From Bacillus subtilis subsp. subtilis (GTDB taxonomy: Bacteria; Pseudomonadota; Gammaproteobacteria; Xanthomonadales; Xanthomonadaceae), in contig JAHREJ010000025.1 in the NCBI GenBank assembly GCA_021733645.1, positions 1-63,530 of the forward strand: a stretch of DNA of 63,530 nucleotides, read 5' to 3'. Numbering within the stretch: position 1 is the first letter of the stretch; each line of letters begins with the position of its first letter. The notes under the pieces are model-generated. The model was not told the DNA's origin. It worked only from the letters and a program-made list of their open reading frames with translations, and searched no databases. This document shows positions 1 to 7,771 of this stretch, piece by piece. Both the position numbers and the translations under genes were made by a program.

Positions 1-501
1 GGTCTGCACCAGCCGCCCCCTCAACCCATCTGGAGCAGAGCCCCCTTCTGTTGAAGGGGGCGCGCCAACGGCGCGGGGTAGAGGAGGAATGCGCGGGCAG
101 ACCCTCACCGGCGTCAGACGGTGAGGGTCTGCACCAGCCGCCCCCTCAACCCATCTGGAGCAGAGCCCCCTTCTGTTGAAGGGGGCGCGCCAACGGCACG
201 GGGTAGAGGAGGAATGCGCGGGCAGACCATCACCGGCGTCAGACCGTGACGGTCTGCACCAGCCGCCCCCCCCAACCCATCTGGAGCAGAGCCCCCTTCT
301 GTTGAAGCGGGCGCGCCAACGGCGCGGGGTAGAGGAGGAATACGCGGACAGACCCTCACCGACGTCAGACGGTGAGGGTCTGCACCAGCCGCCCCCTCAA
401 CCCATCTGGAGCAGAGCCCCCTTCTGTTGAAGGGGGCGCGCCAACGGCGCGGGGTAGAGGAGGAATGCGCGGGCAGACCATCACCGGCTTTACACGGTGA
501 T
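1..501. repeat. Four tandem ~125-bp hairpin-bearing repeat units abutting cysB
   Basis: Units start at 1, 126, 251 and 377 (spacings 125, 125, 126) and are nearly identical. Each carries a 9-bp hairpin GCCCCCTTC-TGTT-GAAGGGGGC (one mismatch in unit 3), a G+C-rich middle, and a 14-bp hairpin of the form GCAGACCxTCACCG / CGGTGAxGGTCTGC. The last hairpin of unit 4 overlaps the stop codon of cysB. The array is cut by the left edge of the window, so the copy number is a minimum. No coding function is supported. The hairpins read as terminator-like or REP-like structures. Confidence 0.9.
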
Positions 502-515
502 GGTCTGCGTCAGCG
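475..515 (-). terminator. Terminator-like hairpin with the cysB stop codon in its loop
   Basis: Read on the minus strand, the last cysB codons form the left arm GCAGACCATCACCG, the TAA stop lies in the 8-base loop, and CGGTGATGGTCTGC forms the right arm. The stem is a perfect 14 bp. There is no T-tract, so rho-independent termination is uncertain, but mRNA 3'-end stabilisation is plausible. Confidence 0.6.
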
Positions 516-1473
516 ATTCCCAGGTCGGCGGCAGCGGCCAGTTGGCCTCCTGGTTGCCGTCGATCACCCGGCGCAGGTCGCGGGTATCGATCTGCGGGGC
601 CAGCACGTGCACCAGTTCCAACGCGTAGTCGCGCAGCACCCGGTCGCGCGGCAGCACTGCCCAGGCGATGCATTCGTCGATCGGCGCCGGTGCCGGCCAC
701 GACCGCAGGTCTTCGTCGCTGGCGTTGACCGCCATTTCGGCCAGCAGGCCCACGCCCAGCCCGGTGCGCACGTAGGTCTTGATCAGGTCCGCATCCAGCG
801 CGGTCAGCGCGATGTCCGGGGTCAGCCCGGCGCTGGCGAAGGCACGCTGCAGCGACGAGCTGCCACGGGTGGAGGATTCGTAGCTGATCAGCGGCTGGGT
901 GGCCAGCGCCTGCAGGTCCGGTGCCGCACCGGGGCGGTCCAGTACATGCCCGCGCGGCACCAGCACCAGCCGACGCCAGCGGTACAGCGGAATGGCCAGG
1001 CCGGCGGTCGGTTCGGCACCGGCGGTGGAGATGATGGCGATGTCCGCGTCGCCCTGGCTGAGCAGGTCCAGCGCATCACTCTCGGCGGCCTGCTGCAGGT
1101 GCACGCTGACCTGCGGGTAGGCCTGCTTGATCCGCGCCACCGCCGGCGGCAGCACGAAGCGTGCCTGGGTATGGGTGGTGGTGAGGATCAGCTGGCCCTG
1201 GCTCTCGCGGCGCTGGTTGGCCGCATACGTGCGGATGTTGTTGGCTTCGCCCAGCACGGCGCGGGCGCGGCCGATCACTTCCACCCCGGCCGGCGTGACG
1301 GCTTCCAGGCTGCGGCCTTTGCGCACGAACAGCAGGAAGCCCAACTCGTCTTCGAGCTGCTTGAGCTGCTTGGACAAGCCAGGCTGGGTGGCATGCACGC
1401 GCGAGGCCGCCAGCGTGATGTTCAGCTCGGCGTCGGCGATGGCCACCAGATAACGGAGTTGGGTCAGCGTCAT
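490..1473 (-). CDS. cysB: LysR-family regulator of sulfur assimilation, CysB-like
   Basis: The product is 327 aa when started at the ATG at 1473, which gives the usual MTLTQLRYL start; an upstream in-frame ATG at 1506 would add 11 unusual residues. The N-terminal winged helix-turn-helix spans about residues 1-60 and includes ATQPGLSKQLKQLEDELG. A periplasmic-binding-protein-like inducer domain follows. The motif THTQARFVLPP is characteristic of CysB/Cbl and contributes to the sulfate or O-acetylserine pocket. CysB proteins activate cysteine biosynthesis genes with N-acetylserine as inducer. The gene is divergent from cysK, which fits direct control from the shared intergenic region. Its last five residues lie in the arm of the repeat-array hairpin. 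Confidence 0.9.
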   Translation of the reverse strand: MTLTQLRYLVAIADAELNITLAASRVHATQPGLSKQLKQLEDELGFLLFVRKGRSLEAVTPAGVEVIGRARAVLGEANNIRTYAANQRRESQGQLILTTTHTQARFVLPPAVARIKQAYPQVSVHLQQAAESDALDLLSQGDADIAIISTAGAEPTAGLAIPLYRWRRLVLVPRGHVLDRPGAAPDLQALATQPLISYESSTRGSSSLQRAFASAGLTPDIALTALDADLIKTYVRTGLGVGLLAEMAVNASDEDLRSWPAPAPIDECIAWAVLPRDRVLRDYALELVHVLAPQIDTRDLRRVIDGNQEANWPLPPTWESLTQTITV

Positions 1474-1506
1474 GGGCGTGCGGCACGGCAGGCGAAGGGA
1501 GGGCAA

Positions 1507-1653
1507 CCCGACTGTAGGGCAATTGCCGTCACCAGCTTATAACCAAATGTTGTTTAAGAAGGGTATCAGGTCATTTCCCGGTGGCATATGCCGGGGCTAC
1601 GGTCTGGCGGAGCCGCCCCCCGGCGCGGCAAACGGACATCTTCGGAGCATCCC
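1507..1653. promoter_or_regulatory. cysB-cysK divergent intergenic region
   Basis: This AT-richer stretch separates divergent cysB and cysK. It contains TTATAACCAAATG and TTGTTTAAGAAGGG, the least G+C-rich bases nearby, and is the natural place for cysK promoter and CysB binding sites. I cannot identify a defined CysB box, since the family consensus is weak. Confidence 0.35.
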
Positions 1654-2613
1654 ATGGCCCTCTACAACTCGATCCTGGACACCATCGGCAACACCCCGGT
1701 GGTGCGCTTGAACCGCATCGCCCCCGACCACGTCACCGTGTATGCCAAGGTCGAGTCGTTCAATCCCGGTGGCTCGGTCAAGGACCGCCTGGCGCTGGCC
1801 ATCATCCTGGACGCCGAAGCGCGCGGGGTGCTCAAGCCTGGCGACACCATCGTGGAGGCCACCTCGGGCAACACCGGCGTGGCGCTGGCGATGGTGGCCG
1901 CCGCGCGCGGCTACAAGTTCGTGGCTACGATGGTGGAAACCTTCTCGATCGAGCGCCGCAAGCTGATGCGCGCCTACGGTGCCAAGGTGATCCTGACCCC
2001 GGCCGCCGAACGCGGCTCGGGCATGGTGCGCCGCGCCCAGGAGCTGGCCCAGGAGCATGGCTGGTTCCTGGCCAGCCAGTTCGCCAACCCCGCCAACCCG
2101 GCCTACCACCGCAACACCACCGCGCCGGAGATCCTGCGCGATTTCGCCGGCAAGCGGCTGGATTACTTCGTGACCGGCTGGGGCACCGGCGGCACCCTGA
2201 CCGGGGTGGGCGAGGTCCTCAAAGTGGCCCGCCCGGACACCCGTATCGTAGCCACCGAACCGTCCGGCGCAGCCCTGCTCAAGGGCGAGGAATGGAAGCC
2301 GCACAAGATCCAGGGCTGGACCCCGGACTTCGTGCCGGAGGTGCTCAACCGCGGTGTCTTCGATGAACTGCTGAGTATCGACGACGCCCGCGCGATCGAG
2401 ACCTCGCGCCGGCTGGCCGCCGAGGAAGGCATCTTCGTGGGCATCTCCGCCGGCGCCACCGTCGCCAGCGCGCTGGACATTGCCGCCCGCGCCGAAAAGG
2501 GCAGCGTGATCCTGGCGATGCTGCCCGACACGGGCGAGCGCTATTTCTCCACGCCGCTGTTTGCCGACATCAACGAAGGCTCCGACGACGACTGGCTGGC
2601 CGGCCTGCCCTGA
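1654..2613 (+). CDS. cysK: Cysteine synthase A (O-acetylserine sulfhydrylase)
   Basis: The 319-aa PLP enzyme makes L-cysteine from O-acetylserine and sulfide, the last step of sulfur assimilation. The PLP lysine is Lys43 in NPGGSVKDR, the phosphate-binding loop TSGNTG is at residues 70-75, and GTGGTLTG is the second glycine loop. The segment [16 protein letters not shown] matches CysK more than CysM. The ATG at 1654 is chosen over an upstream in-frame ATG at 1588 because it gives the standard start close to IGNTPVVRL. It is transcribed away from cysB, so CysB control is likely. A hairpin follows the stop codon. Confidence 0.95.
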   Translation: MALYNSILDTIGNTPVVRLNRIAPDHVTVYAKVESFNPGGSVKDRLALAIILDAEARGVLKPGDTIVEATSGNTGVALAMVAAARGYKFVATMVETFSIERRKLMRAYGAKVILTPAAERGSGMVRRAQELAQEHGWFLASQFANPANPAYHRNTTAPEILRDFAGKRLDYFVTGWGTGGTLTGVGEVLKVARPDTRIVATEPSGAALLKGEEWKPHKIQGWTPDFVPEVLNRGVFDELLSIDDARAIETSRRLAAEEGIFVGISAGATVASALDIAARAEKGSVILAMLPDTGERYFSTPLFADINEGSDDDWLAGLP

Positions 2614-2638
2614 TCGGCGCGTTGTGCAACCGACCACC

Positions 2639-2664
2639 CAACGCCCACCCACCGGTGGGCGTTG
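2639..2664 (+). terminator. Hairpin after cysK
   Basis: An 11-bp perfect stem (CAACGCCCACC / GGTGGGCGTTG) with a 4-base loop begins 25 bases after the cysK stop. The following TCGTATTC is only weakly T-rich. Confidence 0.6.
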
Positions 2665-2857
2665 TCGTATTCAGGTGTTGCCCAGGGCTTCATCTACGGT
2701 GAAGCCTGCGCCCCGCATCGTGTGGCGGCAGGGCAGTGCCTACCGGGTCGCACTGCCTGGGACGACGATGACGCCGCCTGCATGCCCTGCCCGCTACCGT
2801 GCAGGCCACAGGTGTAGTTTCGTTGCAATGGACCCGGTATCAGAAGGAGCGGTACGC

Positions 2858-3451
2858 ATGAAGATCGAAGTGTGGCAGGGCGACATCACGACCCTGGCGG
2901 TGGATGCGATCGTCAATGCGGCCAACGAATCCCTGCTCGGCGGCGGCGGCGTGGACGGTGCGATCCATCGCGCGGCCGGCCCGCGCCTGCTGGCCGAGTG
3001 TGCGGCCCTGCCCGAGATCCGCCTGGGCATGCGCTGCCCGACCGGCGAGGTACGTGCCACGGCCGGGCATGACCTGCCGGCCCGGCACGTGATCCACACC
3101 GTCGGACCGGTCTGGCAGGACGGCCAGCGCGACGAGCCGGCGCTGTTGGCCAACTGCTACTGGAAATCGCTGCAACTGGCCGAAAAACTGGGTCTGCATT
3201 CCATTGCGTTCCCGGCCATCAGTTGCGGGGTGTTCGGCTATCCACTGCAACAGGCCGCACAGATCGCCGCGACCGAAACGGTGGCCTGGCAGCGCTCGCA
3301 CCGCGAACCGCGGCGGATCATCCTGGTGGCCTACAACGCGGCCACGTTCAAGGCCTATCAGTCGGCGTTGACCGCGCAAGGGCAGCCGTTTGAAGCACCG
3401 CTGCCTGCGCTGCCGCCGCTGGGCGATGCAGGACTGGCCGCGTCGCACTGA
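2858..3451 (+). CDS. ymdB: Macro-domain protein, O-acetyl-ADP-ribose deacetylase (YmdB type)
   Basis: The 197-aa protein begins [11 protein letters not shown] and is a single macro domain with an extra C-terminal tail of about 25 residues. Family hallmarks are [20 protein letters not shown] (ligand-binding loop with the catalytic Asn/Asp region), HTVGPVW, and [12 protein letters not shown] (phosphate loop). The family binds ADP-ribose and removes acetyl or ADP-ribosyl groups; in E. coli YmdB also modulates RNase III. The start is supported by AAGGAG at 2844-2849. An upstream in-frame extension exists but has no homology character. The gene stands alone between hairpins. Confidence 0.88.
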   Translation: MKIEVWQGDITTLAVDAIVNAANESLLGGGGVDGAIHRAAGPRLLAECAALPEIRLGMRCPTGEVRATAGHDLPARHVIHTVGPVWQDGQRDEPALLANCYWKSLQLAEKLGLHSIAFPAISCGVFGYPLQQAAQIAATETVAWQRSHREPRRIILVAYNAATFKAYQSALTAQGQPFEAPLPALPPLGDAGLAASH

Positions 3452-3467
3452 GACCGGCCGGACCGGC

Positions 3468-3500
3468 CGAAAAGCGCCGGCATCACGCCGGCGCTTTTCG
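3468..3500. terminator. Bidirectional terminator between convergent genes
   Basis: A 14-bp stem CGAAAAGCGCCGGC / GCCGGCGCTTTTCG with a 5-base loop lies between the convergent macro-domain gene and the minus-strand secreted-protein gene. A- and T-runs inside the stem ends give U-rich 3' sides on both strands. Confidence 0.8.
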
Positions 3501-3510
3501 GGGGTATCAA

Positions 3511-4149
3511 TCAGGGACACACCTGGGTGACCTGGGCGGTACAACTCAACCCGCCCCCTGCCGCCGGGTACTGACCGCCACAGGAGAGGGAGACCGTGCC
3601 CGGGCCCAGGGACAGAATGGTCTGGCCCGCCGTCATCGACGCGTTGGCCCCCGGCGCCTGGATGCCACAGGTGGTGCCATTGGTTCCCCCCGACGCCGAC
3701 ACGCACTGGATGGTGGCGTTGGCTTTGACGGCCGCCAATCCACGGTAGGAGCTGCCGCCACTGGCCGCGCCGGAAATCGTCTGTGATGCCGTGCACACCG
3801 TGTCGTCGATCTGCGCCGCGCAGCTCAATCCGCCGGTAGCGGGATAAGTACCGTTGCAGTTCAGCACTACGTTGCCAGCGCCCGTGGTGCCAATGGATTT
3901 ACCCACTTCCACAACGCCGTTCCAGCCTGGGGCCTGCACACTGCAGCGGGGAATGGTGCCCGCAGATGCGCCCGATGCCTCCGTGCAGGTAATTCGCGAA
4001 GCCGACGAGGCAATCGCATTGCCGGAGGTGGAGCCGCCGTTGCGTGTGCTTGCAGTGATGGTCTGGGTGGCAGCCCATGCCGAGCCTGCCAGCAGACCAC
4101 CGGCGACAAGGGCTGCAACCACAGCCGATAACCGTTGACGCTTCATCAT
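3511..4149 (-). CDS. Secreted two-repeat cysteine-containing protein, function unknown
   Basis: The protein is 212 aa with an N-terminal signal peptide (basic MMKRQR, then a hydrophobic run) ending at AWA before ATQTI. The mature part is rich in Ser, Thr, Gly and Ala and contains two copies of a ~85-residue module. Each copy has an ITC/IQC segment, a C-x-(V/I)-QAPG motif, a GxVxLxC motif and a YPA-x-GGLSC-AAQ/TAQ motif. The four conserved cysteines per module suggest disulfides in an extracytoplasmic protein. The start at 4149 is supported by AGGAG at 4158-4162; ATG at 4146 is also possible. I do not recognise a family. Confidence 0.75.
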   Translation of the reverse strand: MMKRQRLSAVVAALVAGGLLAGSAWAATQTITASTRNGGSTSGNAIASSASRITCTEASGASAGTIPRCSVQAPGWNGVVEVGKSIGTTGAGNVVLNCNGTYPATGGLSCAAQIDDTVCTASQTISGAASGGSSYRGLAAVKANATIQCVSASGGTNGTTCGIQAPGANASMTAGQTILSLGPGTVSLSCGGQYPAAGGGLSCTAQVTQVCP

Positions 4150-4373
4150 GATTCCTACTCCTGTAGGGAAGAACATTCCATTCGGATGAAACCGGGACTG
4201 CGCGATCAGATGCGGGAAGCGATAGGCTGCATGCATCTCAAATAGAGCCTACTGCGCATTGCGTAGATCGAAACGTGAACTCTGTTCGATTTCCACCTGC
4301 GCGCGCCCGATAGTGTTTCCGCTGCAGCAACAGCGTGTAGCGCAACGGCCCGGCAGCCAACAGGGAGAAGGAA

Positions 4374-5054
4374 ATGGGCAAGGGAGGCATCGTGTGGGCA
4401 GCCAGCCTGGCGGTATTGATACTCGCCAGCCTCTGGTTTTTCCGGGGGCCATCGTCGTTGGCCAATCCGTTTGGCGCCGGTGGAGCAAGCCACGACGCGC
4501 CTGCGGCCGCCCCATCGCGGACAGCACCCTCGATGCCAGCGCACCGCACGCATGAGGACCGCATCTCAGCCACGCAGTCGTCGGCACCTTCGCCGCGTCA
4601 CGCGCCCGGCACAGCGGCCTACCTGGATTTCGAATCGGCCATGGTGCAGGGCTCGGCGCTTTCCTTCGACCAGGCCATGCTCGCGTTGAAGGGCGATGCG
4701 TTCGATCACTACATGACCTTGGTCGCCGGGCAGTCGCTGCGTGTTCCGGAAGCGGCCGAGCTCACCGAGGTGTATTCGCAGACGCTGGAGGGGGCGTTGA
4801 AGGAAAACCCGGCGCTGTCACTGCGGCGCTTCAGCTGCGGGCTGAGCCTGTGCGCAGGCTCGATTTCCACCCGCGGCAGCGCCGATGAGGCGCAGTTCGA
4901 GCAATGGCGGCGCAGCCTGGCACTGACCGGCACCACGCCCGCGTATTCCATGATCGATGTGACAGTCGATGGGAAGGACGGCCGCATCGAGCACCGTTTC
5001 ATCTTCTCTTCCGATGCCGGCATCAATGGCATCCACAGCCCGTCGCTGCAGTAG
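4374..5054 (+). CDS. Membrane-anchored protein, function unknown
   Basis: The 226-aa protein has one N-terminal hydrophobic segment (about residues 5-23) without a cleavage motif, then a Pro/Ala/Ser-rich linker to about residue 80, then a folded domain to the C-terminus. Two cysteines in FSCGLSLCAGS could form a disulfide if the domain is periplasmic. The start is supported by GGGAGAAGGA just upstream. It lies between a minus-strand secreted-protein gene and a minus-strand peptidase, so it is probably monocistronic. No family is recognised. Confidence 0.7.
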   Translation: MGKGGIVWAASLAVLILASLWFFRGPSSLANPFGAGGASHDAPAAAPSRTAPSMPAHRTHEDRISATQSSAPSPRHAPGTAAYLDFESAMVQGSALSFDQAMLALKGDAFDHYMTLVAGQSLRVPEAAELTEVYSQTLEGALKENPALSLRRFSCGLSLCAGSISTRGSADEAQFEQWRRSLALTGTTPAYSMIDVTVDGKDGRIEHRFIFSSDAGINGIHSPSLQ

Positions 5055-5110
5055 GAGCCCAAGGCGGCCTTCCTGTTGGGGTAGTGCGTGCAGCGCCTCG
5101 TGCGGTGGCG

Positions 5111-6433
5111 CTACGGACTCGGGGCGCTGTAAACCCATTCCTGGAAGAACGGCTGTAGCGAGTGCCCTGCCGCCGCTTCCATGGCACGTTGGAAATCGGC
5201 GGTGACCACCGAGCGCCCGTCGTGGGCCCGGGTGTAGTCGCCGATGCCCCGCCAGAACCGTTCTTCACCGAGCTCAACACGCAACCGGTGCAACACATAC
5301 GCCCCCTTGCGATACACCACCGCGCGGTCGTCGGCGCTGGGCGCATCCCAGTGGGCATAGACCAGCGCATGATCGGCGCCCTTGGCACGCAGCGCGTCCA
5401 GCCGCGTGCGCCACCCCTGCACCTGCGCCTGGTAGGCCGCCTCGCCCTGCGCATGCTGCAGATACGCGGCGGCCATGAAGTTGGCCATGCCCTCGTTGAG
5501 CCAGAAGTGTTCCCAGCCGGCACAGGTCACCCGGTTGCCCCACCACTGGTGCGCGGCTTCGTGGGCCATCAATGCGGTGTCGCCCGGATCATCGAGCAGA
5601 CTTTCGCCGTAGGCCTCGGACATCAGCGACAGCCCCGCCATTTCCTGGCCGATGGTGCGGCTCACCAACGCCTGCTCGTACTCCCCGCGATACGGCAACC
5701 CGGCGCGTGCGGCGAAGAAGTCGAGCATGTCGCCGGTGCGGGCGAACAGGCTCTGCAATTGGGCAGGCGTGCGATCCACCGACAGAAAGCGAAGCGTCAC
5801 GGGACCGTGCTGCTGCGTGGCCTGCTGGTAGCGGCCTGCGGCGAAGCCATAGACGTAGCCCGGCATCGGGGTGTCCAGCGACCAGCGGTGCTCGATGCGT
5901 CCATCGTCCAACGTGCGTGACGGCAACACGCGGCCGGTTCCAGCGGCGAGCAGGCCGGGGGGCAGCGTGACCGACATATCTAGCGTGGCGCGCTCATCGG
6001 GTGCATCCACCGAGGGCATCCATTGGCTGGTGGAAAAAATGGTGTACACCTCGTCGCGCCCGGGCGTGAATTCCAGCCCGAACCGGGGGGCACCGGTGTA
6101 AACGATCCGCACGCTGCTGGTGCGACCTGCACGCAGCGGCTTGGCCAGCGCAATATGCACGCGATTGTCTGCCTGCTCGAACGCCAGTGCGCGACCGTCC
6201 TGCTGCACCGAGGCGATCGCCAGCGTACCGCTGTCCAGCGACAACGTTTGCAGGGGTTGTTCGGCCCTGAACCGCATCAGCAGGTTGCCCTGCACCTGTT
6301 TGCCGGCGATGTCCGGCACCAGCGCCACGTTGTAGTGCAGCACATCGAATCCGCGCGCGGGCGCGGTGTGTCCGGCGCCCGCGCTTGTCAGAAGCGGGAA
6401 TGCCAGCATTGTCGTCCATGCACGCGCGATCAT
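5111..6433 (-). CDS. Secreted M1-family (gluzincin) peptidase, short form
   Basis: The 440-aa protein starts at the ATG at 6433, preceded by GGAAG; an upstream ATG at 6463 lacks a ribosome-binding site. A signal peptide (MIARAW plus a hydrophobic run) precedes an N-terminal M1-like beta domain. The catalytic zinc motif is intact: HEAAHQWWGN at residues 291-300 and LNEG with Glu314, giving HExxH-x18-E. The substrate-anchoring GxMEN motif of classical M1 aminopeptidases is replaced by GQEMAG around residues 262-267. The protein ends soon after the catalytic domain, at about half the length of PepN. It is probably a periplasmic metallopeptidase; strict aminopeptidase activity is uncertain. Confidence 0.82.
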   Translation of the reverse strand: MIARAWTTMLAFPLLTSAGAGHTAPARGFDVLHYNVALVPDIAGKQVQGNLLMRFRAEQPLQTLSLDSGTLAIASVQQDGRALAFEQADNRVHIALAKPLRAGRTSSVRIVYTGAPRFGLEFTPGRDEVYTIFSTSQWMPSVDAPDERATLDMSVTLPPGLLAAGTGRVLPSRTLDDGRIEHRWSLDTPMPGYVYGFAAGRYQQATQQHGPVTLRFLSVDRTPAQLQSLFARTGDMLDFFAARAGLPYRGEYEQALVSRTIGQEMAGLSLMSEAYGESLLDDPGDTALMAHEAAHQWWGNRVTCAGWEHFWLNEGMANFMAAAYLQHAQGEAAYQAQVQGWRTRLDALRAKGADHALVYAHWDAPSADDRAVVYRKGAYVLHRLRVELGEERFWRGIGDYTRAHDGRSVVTADFQRAMEAAAGHSLQPFFQEWVYSAPSP

Positions 6434-6548
6434 CGTAGTGCTTCCGGGAAGGCGGGATCGCATCGTGCCAGAAAAGACGTGGCACTACGGCGCGGGTTGC
6501 TCGGCACGGCGTGCGGCCGCCCATCGGGTGGATTCACCCGAACAAAAA

Positions 6549-6573
6549 AAATGCCGGCGCAAGGCCGGCATTT
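6549..6573 (-). terminator. Rho-independent terminator of fda
   Basis: A 10-bp stem (AAATGCCGGC / GCCGGCATTT) with a 5-base loop is followed on the minus strand by a T-run (complement of the A-run at 6544-6551). It lies just downstream of the fda stop codon. Confidence 0.85.
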
Positions 6574-6596
6574 CTTCATTCGCGGTCAGGCCCGTA

Positions 6597-7601
6597 TCAG
6601 CCGTTCCACTTGCCCAGTGCCGCCTGGCCGTTTTCCTTGGCGCGGTCGTACACGGTCTGCTGTGCCTTGGCGATGTTGGCCTTGGTGTCCTTGGCCCACA
6701 GCTTCAGCGCGGCCTGCTGCATGGCGCGGCCGTAGGAGAAGCTCAGCGGCCACGGCAGGTTGCCCATCTGGTTCATGGCATCCAGGTGCGCGGTGGACTG
6801 CTCATCGCTCTGGCCGCCGGACAGGAACACCACGCCCGGCAGGATCGCCGGCACGGTGCTCTTGAGGCACATCACAGTCGATTCGGCCACTTCCTCAACG
6901 TCGGCCTGCTCTTCGCAGCCCTTGCCGGAGATGACCATCGAGGCCTTCAGGATGGTGCCTTCCAGCAGCACGTTCTGCTGGTACAGCGCGTCGAACAGCG
7001 AGCGCAGGGTGGCTTCGGTGACTTCGTAGCAGGTTTCGATGTCGTGGTCGCCGTCCATGATCACTTCCGGCTCGACCATCGGCACCAGGCCGCATTCCTG
7101 GCACAGCGCCGCGTAACGGGCCAGCGCATGGGCGTTGGACTCGATGCAGGTGCCCGACGGAATGCTCTCGCCGATGTTGATCACCGCACGCCACTTGGCA
7201 AAGCGCGCACCCAGCTTGTAGTACTCCTGCAGGCGCTCGCGCAGGCCGTCCAGGCCTTCGGTCACCAGCTCACCGGGGCAGCCGGCCAGCGCGTGGGCGC
7301 CCTTGTCGACCTTGATGCCCGGGATGATGCCGTTGTCGGCCATGTACTTGGCAAACGGTACGCCGTCCTTGGTGGACTGGCGGATGGTTTCGTCGTACAG
7401 GATCGCGCCGGAGATATGCTCGTTCAGCTTCGGCGTGGTCAGCAGCATTTCGCGGTAGGCGCGACGGTTCTCTTCGGTGTTTTCCAGGCCAACGCTGGCG
7501 AAGCGCTTGCCGATGGTGCCGGTGGATTCGTCGATCGCGATGATGCCCTTGCCCGGGGCGACCATGGCCTGGGCGGTTTCGGCCAGCTGTTCGATGCTCA
7601 T
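6597..7601 (-). CDS. fda: Class I fructose-bisphosphate aldolase
   Basis: The 334-aa protein is a Schiff-base (class I) aldolase that cleaves fructose-1,6-bisphosphate to DHAP and glyceraldehyde-3-phosphate. Landmarks are GKGIIAIDEST near the N-terminus, the KWRAVINI strand, EPEVIMDGDHDIE, and LEGTILKASMV carrying the Schiff-base lysine, followed by FLSGGQSDE. It is the eukaryote-like full-length type, not the DhnA/FbaB type. It is the last gene of a minus-strand sugar-metabolism run with pyk and pgk upstream and has its own terminator. Confidence 0.95.
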   Translation of the reverse strand: MSIEQLAETAQAMVAPGKGIIAIDESTGTIGKRFASVGLENTEENRRAYREMLLTTPKLNEHISGAILYDETIRQSTKDGVPFAKYMADNGIIPGIKVDKGAHALAGCPGELVTEGLDGLRERLQEYYKLGARFAKWRAVINIGESIPSGTCIESNAHALARYAALCQECGLVPMVEPEVIMDGDHDIETCYEVTEATLRSLFDALYQQNVLLEGTILKASMVISGKGCEEQADVEEVAESTVMCLKSTVPAILPGVVFLSGGQSDEQSTAHLDAMNQMGNLPWPLSFSYGRAMQQAALKLWAKDTKANIAKAQQTVYDRAKENGQAALGKWNG

Positions 7602-7703
7602 GTACTTCCTGTGGCGGGTGCGGGAAAACGCCGATTATAGCCCTCCCCTCCCGTGAACTGGCCGTCCACGGAATCTGGAAACGCTTTCAGATCCCCCAGC
7701 GAA

Positions 7704-7731
7704 GGCGGCGCGACGTTTCCGCCGCGCCGCC
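7704..7731. terminator. Hairpin between pyk and fda
   Basis: A 9-bp stem GGCGGCGCG / CGCGCCGCC with an 11-base loop lies 40 bases after the pyk stop codon. It lacks a T-tract. A second small palindrome, GCCGGGGCTCTGCCCGGC, lies beside it at 7745-7762. Together they could separate pyk from fda. Confidence 0.45.
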
Positions 7732-7771
7732 CTTGACCGTCGTGCCGGGGCTCTGCCCGGCAACCCCATCC

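Noticed and set aside
427..1542. 371-residue plus-strand open frame over cysB and the repeats
   Set aside because: cysB on the minus strand has the full LysR fold; the antisense frame begins inside a repeat unit.
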